DNA of 64,000 bases from Acidobacteriota bacterium (GTDB lineage Bacteria; Acidobacteriota; Blastocatellia; Chloracidobacteriales; Chloracidobacteriaceae), in assembly GCA_016208495.1 (NCBI GenBank), contig JACQXX010000019.1:1-64000 (forward strand), read 5' to 3'. The position numbers and the translations under genes are program-made. Positions within the stretch are counted from its first letter, which is position 1; every line of letters starts with the position of its first letter. The notes under the pieces are model-generated. The model saw only the letters and a program-made list of their open reading frames with translations, searched no databases and was not told the DNA's origin. Of this stretch, positions 9,701 through 17,516 are shown one piece after another.

Positions 9701-9805
9701 AATGGGGAGCGGCAAAAAAAATATCAAAAAGACCAGTCCCGGAAAAACTGGCCACCCCAATTTCCGCGTTCCAAACCAAATCATGAACAGCAGCACAGGT
9801 CGCAT
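6755..9805 (-). CDS. Two-component sensor kinase with double seven-bladed propeller (copy 2)
   Basis: A 1016-residue paralogue of the kinase at 892-3957 with the same order: signal segment (ending PICAQ), two periplasmic propellers of GxLWxGT blades, a Y_Y_Y domain, one membrane helix (WFWLMCSLSVTGVAFLLF), HisKA_3 with H828 (EMHDSLGQHL) and HATPase (NIVKH, DNGRGFE, GFGLTGL). The ATG at 9805 is chosen because its N-terminus (MRPVLLFMIWFG) aligns with copy 1 (MRQMLLLITWFG) and the DNA upstream is conserved between copies. A longer frame from 9958 overlaps the carbonic anhydrase stop (TAATG) but crosses a large hairpin and encodes residues absent from copy 1. The C-terminus is about nine residues shorter than copy 1, ending at a TAA that abuts repeat DNA (TCCCATTCAGGGTTCAGGG). 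Confidence 0.92.
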   Translation of the reverse strand: MRPVLLFMIWFGTRKLGWPVFPGLVFLIFFLPLPICAQYHFDLWTTNEGLPQNGVRSIAQTPDGYVWVTTFDGLVRFDGVRFTIFNVSNSKGIQSNLFCNLYVDPQGTLWAATADQGLTTYREHQFTSYTQANGLPEGLRGIHVFEFKSNSRGDVLILTAKGWYQLCDRKFIFVEEADQNKQRKTYVSASGTQWTITEHAVYALKDGHQTTYPLDINFPDLHLTTRLPNLQDQNNVYEDRHGNLWLGDLSGLYCLREGKITFYGDDDGIPPNISIHSFWEVPDGSLWFATGDIDYPGIGLVQFKNNRFTVWGKAAGLSDNRVLSVFQDREGNTWLATNRGLNRLRHQPIKTYSTESGLVHPETYPILQTRNGDIWVGSIGGLTQIRGTKFTNYSLGTPNFDFAVTALWEDADGFLWVGTLNRLFRWVNGKPKPVVTFPALLITPTVVRSDRSGNVWVGTDGSNGGLFQFRGETLVARYTTSDGLPSNDIRVIHKDRAGTLWIGTYGGLVHLVNGKFVVYTETSGLAGNRVRSIHEDDEGTLWIGTYDKGLSRLRDGRFFTYRTEHGLFDTGVFCILEDHRGWFWISCNRGIYRVSQHQLNDFAAGRLTKVHCVAYNRQDGMRSIECNGGRQPAGIKTNDGKLWFPTQDGVAVVDPEAVVDNPLPPPVRVESVMLEREAVDFQNGITIVPGQDDLEISYTGLSFIKSEQVKFKYRLEGKDEDWVDAGIRRTAYYTYIPPGTYTFRVIAANSDGTWNLEGDRIQIRVLAPFWQRGWFWLMCSLSVTGVAFLLFRARVVELKKRQAAQIAFSRQLIESQETERKRIAAEMHDSLGQHLLVIKNWAVLGLALSPPDAPNRGQLDEISETATTAINEVRQIVYDLRPYQLDKIGLTKTLRFMVEQIADSSGIDITSELDDLDGWFTSDQEIIFYRIVQECLNNIVKHSDAESANLLIQHQRDGLMFFIRDNGRGFESGSLTDRPTGFGLTGLAERVQMLNGELTLHSAPGQGTAVTIRFRE

Positions 9806-9875
9806 ATCCGGCAGCAATCGGCTTTGACAAAATGAGAGACTGACAAAATAACAGAATACCTGGCTCACAGAAAGC

Positions 9876-9935
9876 CACCGGCAGGAGGATAAGGAATTTT
9901 GGGCTGAAAATTCATTATCCTCACTACTGCCGGTG
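9876..9935 (-). terminator. Large hairpin between carbonic anhydrase and kinase genes
   Basis: CACCGGCAG-GAGGATAAGGAATTTT at 9876-9900 pairs with AAAATTCATTATCCTC-actaCTGCCGGTG at 9907-9935, with a 6-nt loop, one mismatch and a 4-nt bulge. It directly follows the carbonic anhydrase gene on its strand. It lacks a clean trailing U-run, so it may be a processing or attenuation structure rather than a canonical terminator. Confidence 0.5.
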
Positions 9936-9957
9936 TCATTCAGAGCCGCACGCAGCA

Positions 9958-10767
9958 TTATCGAGACTCACGCACGGTGCGACCGTTGAGTGGTTGAACC
10001 GGTCGGAAGTTATTCCCCAGAATCGAGTTAAACATCTCGAGCTGTGCTTCGGACATCGTCGCTCGCTTTTTGAGCACAATCCAATTCACAATCGGTGAGC
10101 AGGGAGGTGTCGTCAACGAACCAAGATAGGTGAAATACCCTGGTCCATCCTTGAATGCTTCTTCCACATTGATCTTTGTCTCAGAGGTGTTGTGTTCACC
10201 TTCATGCCGGGGCAACATCTGTTCAAATGCCTTCAGGAACTCATTTTCTTTCCCCAGCTTATAGATCTGCCCGATGACGGCGAGATTGCCGGTTTCCTGA
10301 TTCCTGAAAACCGCATGGAGTTCCATCTCACCTCGTTTTCCATCAATGGCATGTTCGGACAATGTATGGAAATGAAATTGGAGCAGTTCATACACCACCC
10401 CCTCAAACATAAGCGTGCTTCCCGGTTCATACTCTTGCTCAATTGTATGCCCGTTATTGATCAAGTTGATTTCGGTTTCATGGAGATTGAGCGCCAGCGG
10501 CCCCAGGTTCGCATCGGGCGTAGACTGCTCAATGTTGATCGGGGATTGGCGTGCATTCCCTTCGCAATCTTCCCAGGCTGGGTCGAGTTCACCCCAATAC
10601 CCTGGCCCTTTGCCGCCCGAGTACGAAAACTCGGTTGATCGCGCGGCGGCGTCCTGAGCCACCGGGCCGGTGGCCTGTGCGATAGTTCCGGCAGTTACCA
10701 ACCCACTTATAACCACAACGGCGATTCCAAGACGTCCCCATACTTTCAATGTAGTGTTGCTCTTCAT
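9958..10767 (-). CDS. Periplasmic alpha-carbonic anhydrase
   Basis: A 269-residue alpha-class carbonic anhydrase catalysing CO2 + H2O to bicarbonate + H+. A signal peptide (about 1-32, ending IAQA) sends it to the periplasm. Diagnostic motifs are YWGELDPAW, QSPINI, the zinc ligands H132 and H134 in FHFHTLSEH and H151 in MELHAVF, the proton-relay Glu in SEH, and the substrate-pocket loop GSLTTPPCSP. Cys68 and the Cys in TTPPC are placed for the usual disulphide. The ATG at 10767 is preferred because GGAGG lies 4 nt upstream; an in-frame ATG at 10788 lacks such a site. Neighbours do not suggest a dedicated pathway; a role in CO2/pH balance is the usual inference. Confidence 0.95.
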   Translation of the reverse strand: MKSNTTLKVWGRLGIAVVVISGLVTAGTIAQATGPVAQDAAARSTEFSYSGGKGPGYWGELDPAWEDCEGNARQSPINIEQSTPDANLGPLALNLHETEINLINNGHTIEQEYEPGSTLMFEGVVYELLQFHFHTLSEHAIDGKRGEMELHAVFRNQETGNLAVIGQIYKLGKENEFLKAFEQMLPRHEGEHNTSETKINVEEAFKDGPGYFTYLGSLTTPPCSPIVNWIVLKKRATMSEAQLEMFNSILGNNFRPVQPLNGRTVRESR

Positions 10768-11141
10768 AGTTCCTCCAGTGACATTCATTACGATTTATAA
10801 AAAGCTAACCTCTTACTATCAGACAAGATAGCTCTTTATTTTTTGGTTATTTCATTACAAAATGGTTAGATTTACACTGTTATCAGGTAGCCTGACCAGC
10901 GTGTCTGATGCTGCTTATTTTCGAGTTCGATCCAATCGGATTGATACCAGTTTTCAATCAGGAACCAGATGTCAATAATTTGCCAAACTCATCTTCTCGA
11001 ATCATTGAGCGATCAACGAATGCGGGTGACGATATAAATCTGGTATCACTTGCCTGGAATCAATACACCGGCATTGTGGCGAATGAGAATGTATTTTGGA
11101 ATCCGGGGAGATACTCATTTTTTGTGAGTAGTAGTACTCAT

Positions 11142-11500
11142 CTTTGGTTCTTAACCTACGAAGTAGGTGACGGCTCGTAGCCCAGGGCGAGTCTTCGAGC
11201 CCCATATGCATCAAGCTAAGGAAAATGGGACGAAATAAATTGAGCATCGGATTGAGCATCCTGAAAGGCTGCCGTTCGGATAGCCGGTCAGTTGCGAAGC
11301 TTTGTGAGCTACCACCGGAAAAGGTTTGCTCACCCAACCTTCCCCCGCATTGCCCGCGCCCCGCCGGGGCGCGGGCAATGCGGGGGGAGAAAAGAGGTGG
11401 TGGCCTGGGAGTCCGGTGGTAGGCCCAAAGCGGCCAACCGACCTCCCTATCCGAACGGCAACGCGTCGCGGTGCAAAACCAAAAACCTGAACGTAAAAGG
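11142..11500 (+). repeat. RC element copy 1
   Basis: Starts with TTGGTTCTTAACCTACGAAG, continues through GTAGCCCAGGGCGAGTCTTC, and contains the 11342-11386 hairpin followed by a conserved GGTGGT...CCAAAGCGGCCAACC tail. It ends near a GGTGCAAAACCAAAAACCTG sequence that recurs in reverse at about 36132-36155. It is related to 19297-19505, 36130-36500 and 59190-59480. Confidence 0.65.
11342..11386. repeat. Perfect 21-bp stem, 3-nt loop hairpin (RC1)
   Basis: CCCCCGCATTGCCCGCGCCC plus C pairs without mismatch with its inverted copy across the loop GCC (11363-11365). It is embedded in RC1. The stem sequence is unrelated to those of RC2 and RC3. Confidence 0.85.
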
Positions 11501-11636
11501 GTGACCGCGCTCCCAGGAACTTATTTTTTAACGCTCACGAAGGGTGCGGGTCTGTGCCTGATGAAATCAGATCAAAGGACTTAAAGGACAAAAAAACAGA
11601 AGTCAACCCACCGCAGTAAAGCAGCAGTCGTGAAGT

Positions 11637-11683
11637 TCTCAATTCTCAATTCTCAATTCGCAATTCTTCATTCTTCATTCCGA
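11637..11683. repeat. Heptamer array (TCTCAAT/TCTTCAT)
   Basis: Tandem 7-bp units: three TCTCAAT, one TCGCAAT, then two TCTTCAT. The stop codon of the TPR-CHAT gene (minus-strand TGA, 11675-11677) lies inside the array. Confidence 0.8.
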
Positions 11684-14600
11684 CAGCGGTTTCCACTCGC
11701 CGGATTGGATAAATGACGCCCAGTAAAACGGATGTTTCCAGCGGGGATTTTTGAGCATCCACAGTTGCGTGTTTTGGAGCGCATCACTACGGCCCTCGCT
11801 GGCTTTCAGACGGCGGTAATATTCGGTCATCAAAACCTGCGTCCCTTGATCGGAAACTGGCCACAGACTCATCATTTGCGATTCGCTCCCGGCCAGGACG
11901 AGCGCCCGCCGGAGTCCATACACGCCTTCGCCGGTTTTGACATCGCCCACGCCGGTGTCACAGGCCGAGAGTACGACCAGTCTGGTGCCCCACAAATTGA
12001 GGTTGGCGGCTTCCAGGGCGGTCAAGGTGCCGTCATTGTCACTGGTGCTGGGGGCGTTGGCACCGGCAAAAAACAGGTAAGACCGCAACAGCGAATGAGT
12101 GTTCCGTACCTGGTCCATATCCAAACCTGACCCAACCGGCGTCAAATTTCGTTGGGATTCAGGTTCGACGGTCGGTGGGGCCACATCGCTCAAAAATGAA
12201 CCATGCGTGGCAATATGCAGGAGCAACGGACGATCCACCGCTTTGAGTGCCTGTTCAGTCGCGTCAGTTCCTGATTTAAGCTGGGTGTTTTTAAAATACT
12301 GCTGGACCCGTTTGCCTTCGCGGGCAGTTCCTGGGAGACGAACCAGCGGCGGATAGGTTACTCCGAGCAATTGCGGCCCTGGACCGTGGGCATAATCCGG
12401 ATCAACCACCAGTAATGGCGGCGTTTGAGATGGAACTTTGATCTTGAGATGCAACAAATCACGACCACTCGTTAGATAGGTCAATTTAAACTGCTCAACC
12501 ACATACTTTTGGCGATGGTTCATCAGCGCGGCAAAGGGCAATACATTTAACATTCCGTCTGGTGACAGAAAGAACCGTTGCGGCTGACCGGCCAGCTTTA
12601 CGACTGGATTGAAAACCATCTGGTACAGCTTCTGCGAAAGCGGGACAAACCGGGCAATTCCTTTTTGGCTGCGGTCACTCAGTGCGCTGCGAAACTTCAT
12701 CACCAGTTCATCAATGACAGCAGCGTCCCCGAGATCCACCCATTTCGGATCGCCTTTCGGTGTCAGAATATAGGCAATATAGCGTGCAGGCTCGTACTCT
12801 CTGAGTTTGAGATTGGCTGGACGGTAGGTGAGAAACTCGACCAGAACCGCCTCTTTCGGAAGTGCGGCCTGAACAGCCTCGATAGTAATTGGTTCAAACT
12901 GGGCGCGAAATTCAAAACTCAGAAGGCTCACCTGGGCTTCGAGTTGGTCAATCTGGTCTGCAAGTTCTTTGAGCTTCGCCCGATGAACATCATTGCCCTC
13001 TTTTCCAGGCCCTTTTAAGGCCAAATTGGACAATTGCGTTTTGGCGGCAATCAACTGATCCAATAAGTGCTGGTCAGCCGGAGTGGCGCGGGCCCGGAGG
13101 TGCTCTCTACTCAAGGTCATCGCATCCAGAACCCGTCCCTTGCGTCTTAACACTGCCAGCATCGCGGCCCGGAGCGCTGGCAGGTGCTGTGGTAGTGATT
13201 GTACTTGCAGGTCAATCAGTCGCTCAAAATGGACCAGTGTCTTGTTTACATAGAGTAATTTCTGGCGCTCAGAACCACTGAGCAGGTTCCGTCGCCAGTC
13301 AAGTTCGATGATCTCATGGGTTCGAATCTTGTAGCTGAGTACCTGATTGAGATTGTTTGTTGCCTGGGAAACTCTGGAAAGGTCCTCAAGTGTATCCATG
13401 AGTTGTGGATGCGTCGGCCCTAAGCTTTTCTCCTGCATTCCCAGTGCCTGTTGATAATAGTTTTCCGCCTGCTTCAGATCACCTTTGTCTTTATACAAAC
13501 GCCCAAGATGGTAATAACTTTGGGCAATATCAGGATGATCAGCCTCAAAGACCTTTTCTCGAATACTTAATGCACGGCGAAGGAACATCTCAGCTTTGTC
13601 ATAAAGTCCTTGCTGATCATACACCACAGCGAGACTGGCCAGAACCCAGGCCACATCCGGATGGTCAGGGCCTAATCCTTTTTCACGGGCAGCCAGAATA
13701 CGCAGGTACAGCGCTTCAGCCTGATCATATTTTTTCTGATTCAGGGACGCTGATGCCAGATTGTTGAGGGTATTCAGCACAAACGGATGGTCAACACCAT
13801 AGACTTTTTCTTCAATCACCAGAGTCTGGTGAAAGAGTTCCTCAGCCTTGCCATAATCAGTTCGGTCATGGGCAAGCCCACCCAGGTTACCCAAAATGAG
13901 TGCCACACCTGGATGATCTGGTCCAAATGCTTTTTCACGAATGGTGAGCGCCCGCCGGTACAAAACTTCAGCCTGGGTATATTCGCCGAGGTGGGCATAG
14001 GTCAATCCGAGATTGTTGAGTGCCAGCGCTACCGAAGGATGATTTGGCCCCAGTGCTTTTTCATTCAGTTCAAGAACCCGTTTTTGCAAGAGCTCAGCCT
14101 GACGATAGCTGGCCGTTTGCTGATAGACCAGGGCTAGTTCGTTCATCGTGAGTGCGGCTTCACGGTGCTCCTTTCCAAAAAAGCGCTCTTTCATTGCCAA
14201 CGCCCGCAATAAAATTGCTTCCGCTTTGGGGTAATCGCCCCAGGCTCGGTACAAAATACCGAAGTTGTGCAGCGACACCGCTACCAGTGGATGGTCAGCC
14301 CCAAACAGTTTTTCCTTGATGGCCAGTGATTTTTGATACAGCGGTTCTGATTTGGGGTACTCACCGATTTTGTAAGAGACCAGCGCCAGATTCGATAAAC
14401 TTTCAGCCACCTGTTCTGATTCAGGCCCAGTCAGCTTTTCCCGAATGGTCAATGCTCGCTGGTACAAGGCTTCGGCTTTGGGAAACTCATTTTTCCGATA
14501 CGCAAACACCCCCAGGTAATTCACGGCTTCGGCCACCAGGAGATGTTCCGGGCCAAATGCGGCTTCGGCTTGGGTCAATGCCCTGGTAGCCAGGGCGATA

Positions 14601-15136
14601 GCTTCGTCGTACTTCCCGGCTTGATTGGCGGTGCTGACTTTTTGGAGAAGCGCTTCCACCTCGTGGGTTTGCACATCCAGCGTGGAGGCCGGCCCAAGCG
14701 AAAGAATTTTCAGCTCATAGGTTCCAGCCGGCGTATCTTTGGTCGGGGAAACAATCTTGAGTTGATACACACCCGCCGTCGCACTCACCCAGGACAGACG
14801 TTCCGGCCCCTGCGTGCCATTGGGGCTGTCAATCTGGCGCACCACAGCACCATCTGGACCAAGCAGAATAACTTCGACATCAATCCCTTTTTGTTCGACG
14901 ACCAGTTTCAGGTAGTGCCCGACAGGGAGTTCAAGCGGGTACGAGTGGGTTTCGCCACCTCGCATCTGTTTTTCAACTCTGAAACCGGCTTGTAAGGCTT
15001 CAGGAACCGGGTCAGGGAATGACTGGGCCAGCACCACCGGCAGTCTTGCGAAAGAGATCACAAACAAGATCCCAACCAGTCGAAGTATCACTTGATGCTC
15101 ACAAGCGAATGGCAGAGAGGAACGCCGATTCATCAT
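11675..15136 (-). CDS. Secreted TPR-CHAT protein
   Basis: A 1153-residue protein. It has an N-terminal signal segment (IVLRLVGILFVISFARLP region, about 15-40), a PPC-like beta-sandwich at about 55-140 (GHYLKLVVEQKGIDVEVILL), and roughly eleven 42-residue TPR_10/12-type repeats (EALYQRALTIREKxxGPDHPxVA) over about 150-620. A helical linker leads to a C-terminal CHAT caspase-like domain with catalytic His in HIATHGSFL and C1059 in LSACDTGVGD. CHAT domains are cysteine endopeptidases of the caspase/separase fold; TPRs supply partner binding. The ATG at 15136 (second ATG adjacent) is preceded by AGGGGGT; the longer frame to 15313 runs into the Nudix gene. A paralogue is cut by the right window edge at 63711. 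Export of a CHAT protease is plausible from the signal, but its target is unknown. Confidence 0.88.
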   Translation of the reverse strand: MMNRRSSLPFACEHQVILRLVGILFVISFARLPVVLAQSFPDPVPEALQAGFRVEKQMRGGETHSYPLELPVGHYLKLVVEQKGIDVEVILLGPDGAVVRQIDSPNGTQGPERLSWVSATAGVYQLKIVSPTKDTPAGTYELKILSLGPASTLDVQTHEVEALLQKVSTANQAGKYDEAIALATRALTQAEAAFGPEHLLVAEAVNYLGVFAYRKNEFPKAEALYQRALTIREKLTGPESEQVAESLSNLALVSYKIGEYPKSEPLYQKSLAIKEKLFGADHPLVAVSLHNFGILYRAWGDYPKAEAILLRALAMKERFFGKEHREAALTMNELALVYQQTASYRQAELLQKRVLELNEKALGPNHPSVALALNNLGLTYAHLGEYTQAEVLYRRALTIREKAFGPDHPGVALILGNLGGLAHDRTDYGKAEELFHQTLVIEEKVYGVDHPFVLNTLNNLASASLNQKKYDQAEALYLRILAAREKGLGPDHPDVAWVLASLAVVYDQQGLYDKAEMFLRRALSIREKVFEADHPDIAQSYYHLGRLYKDKGDLKQAENYYQQALGMQEKSLGPTHPQLMDTLEDLSRVSQATNNLNQVLSYKIRTHEIIELDWRRNLLSGSERQKLLYVNKTLVHFERLIDLQVQSLPQHLPALRAAMLAVLRRKGRVLDAMTLSREHLRARATPADQHLLDQLIAAKTQLSNLALKGPGKEGNDVHRAKLKELADQIDQLEAQVSLLSFEFRAQFEPITIEAVQAALPKEAVLVEFLTYRPANLKLREYEPARYIAYILTPKGDPKWVDLGDAAVIDELVMKFRSALSDRSQKGIARFVPLSQKLYQMVFNPVVKLAGQPQRFFLSPDGMLNVLPFAALMNHRQKYVVEQFKLTYLTSGRDLLHLKIKVPSQTPPLLVVDPDYAHGPGPQLLGVTYPPLVRLPGTAREGKRVQQYFKNTQLKSGTDATEQALKAVDRPLLLHIATHGSFLSDVAPPTVEPESQRNLTPVGSGLDMDQVRNTHSLLRSYLFFAGANAPSTSDNDGTLTALEAANLNLWGTRLVVLSACDTGVGDVKTGEGVYGLRRALVLAGSESQMMSLWPVSDQGTQVLMTEYYRRLKASEGRSDALQNTQLWMLKNPRWKHPFYWASFIQSGEWKPLSE

Positions 15137-15186
15137 AGACACCCCCTGACCGCAATGGACCCTGCGGTCATTGAAAAACGATCTCT

Positions 15187-15639
15187 TCACGCCGGTTGAA
15201 GAGGGACTTGATTTACCCAAATCCGATAGTGCCGGAGATTTTCGCGAGTGATGAGCGAGAGTTCTGATTCTGAGGGAAACTGATCCAGGGCAAACCAGCC
15301 GATTTCGCTGCATTTACCCGGCTCACAGATGCGTGGCTCGCCGGCAACAATTTGGCAAATGTAGGTCGGCGAAACCCAGTGTTGGCCTTCGTCCGCCAAC
15401 AGATGGTCCACCACATCGAGCAATGGCCCAACGGCGAGTTCGATGCCGAACTCCTCGCGCATTTCGCGCACCAGGGCATCAGTGAGACGTTCACCGAATT
15501 CGACCGAGCCGCCGGGGAATTCCCAGCAACCACGTTCGTTTTTGGCGAGTGGACCGCGCCGCGCCAGAAAAACCTGGCCATCGTGATTGACGATCACGGC
15601 CCCGACGCCGACGCCGATGTAATCAATTCCCTGTTTCAT
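15187..15639 (-). CDS. Nudix hydrolase
   Basis: A 150-residue Nudix (MutT-like) pyrophosphohydrolase. The complete Nudix box is present at about residues 41-63 (GGSVEFGERLTDALV followed by REMREEFGI), matching GX5EX7REUXEEXGU with all metal-binding glutamates. Family members hydrolyse nucleoside diphosphates linked to another moiety, such as oxidised or non-canonical dNTPs; the substrate cannot be told from the box. The ATG at 15639 overlaps the end of the upstream gene by 17 bp, indicating co-transcription and likely translational coupling. Confidence 0.92.
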   Translation of the reverse strand: MKQGIDYIGVGVGAVIVNHDGQVFLARRGPLAKNERGCWEFPGGSVEFGERLTDALVREMREEFGIELAVGPLLDVVDHLLADEGQHWVSPTYICQIVAGEPRICEPGKCSEIGWFALDQFPSESELSLITRENLRHYRIWVNQVPLQPA

Positions 15640-16429
15640 TTGCCGGTTCTTCCATTGGATCTGGTGCTTCAGACTTGATTGATTTTTCTTTCACCGCGTT
15701 GGCCTGTGCGCGCGTCTGTTTGGCGGACTCACGGGCAGCCTGTTTGGCCTGCTGTTCGCCGCGCTGCATCAATTCCTCAGCGGTTTCAAGAGCTTCCGAA
15801 AGCGCGCCCACCACCTGGGCCGAAGCAATCCGGCTGTACAGTGTTTTGGTGATCGGATGGTTGGGGGCGGCATAATTCAACATTTTGTAGAGCAACCGGG
15901 CAATGTCGAGTTGATTCGTCTCGGTGTAATACAACCCCATCAAACCGTTGAACAAAACAAACTCCGAGATATGAAATAGTTTGCGTTTGGGGTACAACAA
16001 CTGGAGATCAAATTTGTTGTCAAAGACTTCGGCAAACTTTTCAAGCTCTTTGTTTTCAAGCAGGATATGTCCATAAGCCAGCCGGGCATACAGGTAATCG
16101 GGGAATTTCCGGTACATCTCCAGCACGATTTCTTCGGCCTTGCCTTTTTTCCCAAGTTGGCTGTAGGCCCCATAGAGGAAATTCCAAAATACCGGCACAT
16201 TTGGGTAACTGGCCATCAGTTGCTGGAGTTCTTCAACCGTATCTTTGGGCTTTGTAGCCAGTGTCTGTTCCAGTTTACGGACACGGGCTTTGACGGCAGC
16301 CGGCAAAAACCGCATGCTTTCGTGCTCAATCGCCCGGTAGGTCACTGAGTACGAAGAGGTTTGAGCCGGTTTGAAATCAGGCAATTTGTTAATCACCGGA
16401 ATTGATTCAGATGGATTATTTGGTTTCAC
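15623..16429 (-). CDS. TPR-like helical protein with basic coiled-coil tail
   Basis: A 268-residue cytoplasmic protein of unknown function. The central region (about 60-190) resembles TPR/SEL1-like helical hairpins (VFWNFLYGAYSQLGKKGKAE, LYARLAYGHILLENKELEKF, FNGLMGLYYTETNQLDIARL). The C-terminal 60 residues are charged, Ala/Gln/Lys-rich and probably coiled coil (EQQAKQAARESAKQTRAQAN). No signal peptide is seen. The start is GTG at 16429 with AGGAAG 9 nt upstream; no in-frame ATG is better placed. It overlaps the Nudix gene by 17 bp, so the two form an operon. The name rests on repeat-like helices only. Confidence 0.72.
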   Translation of the reverse strand: MKPNNPSESIPVINKLPDFKPAQTSSYSVTYRAIEHESMRFLPAAVKARVRKLEQTLATKPKDTVEELQQLMASYPNVPVFWNFLYGAYSQLGKKGKAEEIVLEMYRKFPDYLYARLAYGHILLENKELEKFAEVFDNKFDLQLLYPKRKLFHISEFVLFNGLMGLYYTETNQLDIARLLYKMLNYAAPNHPITKTLYSRIASAQVVGALSEALETAEELMQRGEQQAKQAARESAKQTRAQANAVKEKSIKSEAPDPMEEPANETGN

Positions 16430-16454
16430 AATGATGACTTCCTGATAGAGTAGG

Positions 16455-16484
16455 TATGAATTATGAATTATGAATTATGAATTA
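16455..16484. repeat. Heptamer array (TATGAAT)4
   Basis: Four tandem TATGAAT units, just upstream of the GTG start of the minus-strand TPR-like gene. Confidence 0.85.
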
Positions 16485-16606
16485 GCTAAATACTTGTGCT
16501 TCAATTAAATAGCTATTTCATTATTCATTCCTCACACTGAGTATAAAACAAAAATGGAGTGGCCGACTATGGCTCCTGAGTTTGGCGCAAGGTGCAACCT
16601 TTTAGG

Positions 16607-16646
16607 GTTCAGGGTTCAGGGTTTCAAAACCAGGGTTCAGGGTTTT
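16607..16646 (+). repeat. TTCAGGG heptamer array
   Basis: AGGGTTC units, interrupted once by TTTCAAAACC, ending in CAGGGTTTTCGAATTTTTGT. This CAGGG-TTTTCGAA junction recurs at 22555 and, inverted, at 17394 and 26770. Confidence 0.75.
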
Positions 16647-16706
16647 CGAATTTTTGTCCGTTCTGTCCTTTTTGTCTTTTTCGTCCTTTCAAACCCGGAA
16701 CCCCAA

Positions 16707-16757
16707 TTGCAGGCCGTAAACGACCTGCCTCAATTCAGCCACCGCTACGCGGCGAAA
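16707..16757 (+). repeat. RB repeat copy 1
   Basis: Consists of TTGCAGGCCGTAAACGACCT then GCCTCAATTCAGCCACCGCT then ACGCGGCGAAA. The same sequence is at 17330-17380 and inverted at 26707-26754; the RM element carries the GCTACGCGGCGAA end. Confidence 0.8.
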
Positions 16758-16780
16758 CCCATAACAAAATCAAATTCGAA

Positions 16781-16862
16781 AACCTGGAACCTGGAACCTG
16801 GAACCTGGAACCCGGAACCCGGAACCCGGAACCTTGAACCCTGAACCCTGAACCCTGAACCC
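16781..16862 (+). repeat. C-rich heptamer array (AACCTGG/AACCCGG/AACCCTG)
   Basis: About eleven tandem 7-bp units in three sequence blocks: AACCTGG x4, AACCCGG x3, one AACCTTG, then AACCCTG x3. Blockwise variants show local homogenisation. It ends immediately before TATATTATG, the start of the next gene. Confidence 0.85.
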
Positions 16863-16868
16863 TATATT

Positions 16869-17321
16869 ATGTCTCACCCATCTGTCCCGCTCATCTGGCA
16901 CCCACGAACCATCCCCCTTGCGCCGGTTGGGACTGCTGCCGTTGGTGAAACCGCCTGGCGACTGGCTGAACGACTCCTGGCAGGTGATGATGAGTCACTT
17001 GATTTGCTCGAAGGCGTTGCCGGGCCAGACTGGCTGGTGGTGCTCGGTCCGGAAGCCTCACTGCCCTGGGTGGACGGCGTGATGTATTTGGGGCGTGATC
17101 CGCTCGCCCCGGCGCTCCTGCTGCCGACAGTGCTGTTGCCTTCACTTCCGGTCACACTGGTGGAACAGGCATTTCTGGCACAGTTTCCGGCACTTCAACC
17201 ACCGCTGGCGGTTTTTCCGCAAACCGGAAACGTCATCTCACTTGGCACCGCCCGCCGGGTTGCGCGCACGACACTCCTGAAATGGCTGGAGGGAGTATTT
17301 CCCCAAACCCTGCAACCCTAA
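16869..17321 (+). CDS. bpX5-like protein of a MoxR-associated ternary system
   Basis: A 150-residue protein with no signal peptide. Its central DWLVVLGPEASLPWVDGVMY, LGRDPLAPALLLPT and PLAVFPQTGNVISLGTARR resemble the small bpX5 domain named for MoxR-vWA-beta-propeller ternary systems; this is from memory of the family's look, not a search. In such systems a MoxR AAA+ ATPase, a vWA protein and a propeller protein act together in chaperone-like or conflict-related roles. It is followed by a vWA-like/propeller gene and a bpX6-like gene on the same strand. The ATG at 16869 has no Shine-Dalgarno sequence because a C-rich heptamer array ends 7 bp upstream. The C-terminus (FPQTLQP) runs to the edge of RB2. 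Confidence 0.55.
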   Translation: MSHPSVPLIWHPRTIPLAPVGTAAVGETAWRLAERLLAGDDESLDLLEGVAGPDWLVVLGPEASLPWVDGVMYLGRDPLAPALLLPTVLLPSLPVTLVEQAFLAQFPALQPPLAVFPQTGNVISLGTARRVARTTLLKWLEGVFPQTLQP

Positions 17322-17329
17322 AACCCGAG

Positions 17330-17380
17330 TTGCAGGCCGTAAACGACCTGCCTCAATTCAGCCACCGCTACGCGGCAAAA
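17330..17380 (+). repeat. RB repeat copy 2
   Basis: Nearly identical to RB1 (TTGCAGGCCGTAAACGACCT and CAATTCAGCCACCGCTACGC). It is followed, as at RB1, by CCATAACAAAATCAAATTCG and then a C-rich heptamer array. Confidence 0.8.
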
Positions 17381-17402
17381 CCCATAACAAAATCAAATTC
17401 GA

Positions 17403-17480
17403 AAACCCTGAACCCTGAACCCTGAACCCTGAACCCTGAACCCTGAACCCTGAACCCTGAACCCTGAACCCTGAACCCTG
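17403..17480 (+). repeat. C-rich heptamer array (CCCTGAA)11
   Basis: About eleven near-perfect CCCTGAA units. Every frame acquires a TGA within 21 bp. The array abuts the 5-prime end of the following open frame and appears to have replaced its start region. Confidence 0.9.
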
Positions 17481-17516
17481 ACAACCGCCCTTCAACCCTG
17501 GGCCGAACACCTCGAA

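Larger units (their letters stand above)
10768..11674. other. 907-bp non-coding region with RC element and heptamers
   Basis: 10768-11140 is AT-richer and probably holds the carbonic anhydrase promoter, although no clear box pair was found. 11142-11500 is an RC element with a 21-bp perfect stem. 11570-11600 carries an AAAGGACAAAAAAACAG tract (the RB/heptamer-associated GTCCTTTT motif in reverse). 11637-11683 is a heptamer array. No gene seen. Confidence 0.6.
16430..16868. other. Divergent intergenic region built of repeats
   Basis: Lies between minus-strand 16429 and plus-strand 16869. Contents in order: a TATGAAT heptamer array (16455-16484), TTCAGGG units (16607-16646), a GTCCTTTTTGTC tract (16650-16690), RB1 (16707-16757), TTCGAA, and a long C-rich heptamer array (16781-16862) ending 7 bp before the ATG at 16869. 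No promoter is discernible. Confidence 0.65.

Noticed and set aside
9806-9958. TAATG-coupled upstream start for kinase 2
   Set aside because: The extra 51 residues would be translated through a large hairpin, would precede the signal peptide, and do not exist in kinase 1.
17403-17480. Telomere or linear-replicon end
   Set aside because: The heptamer resembles telomeric repeats, but arrays are short, internal and in both orientations among genes.
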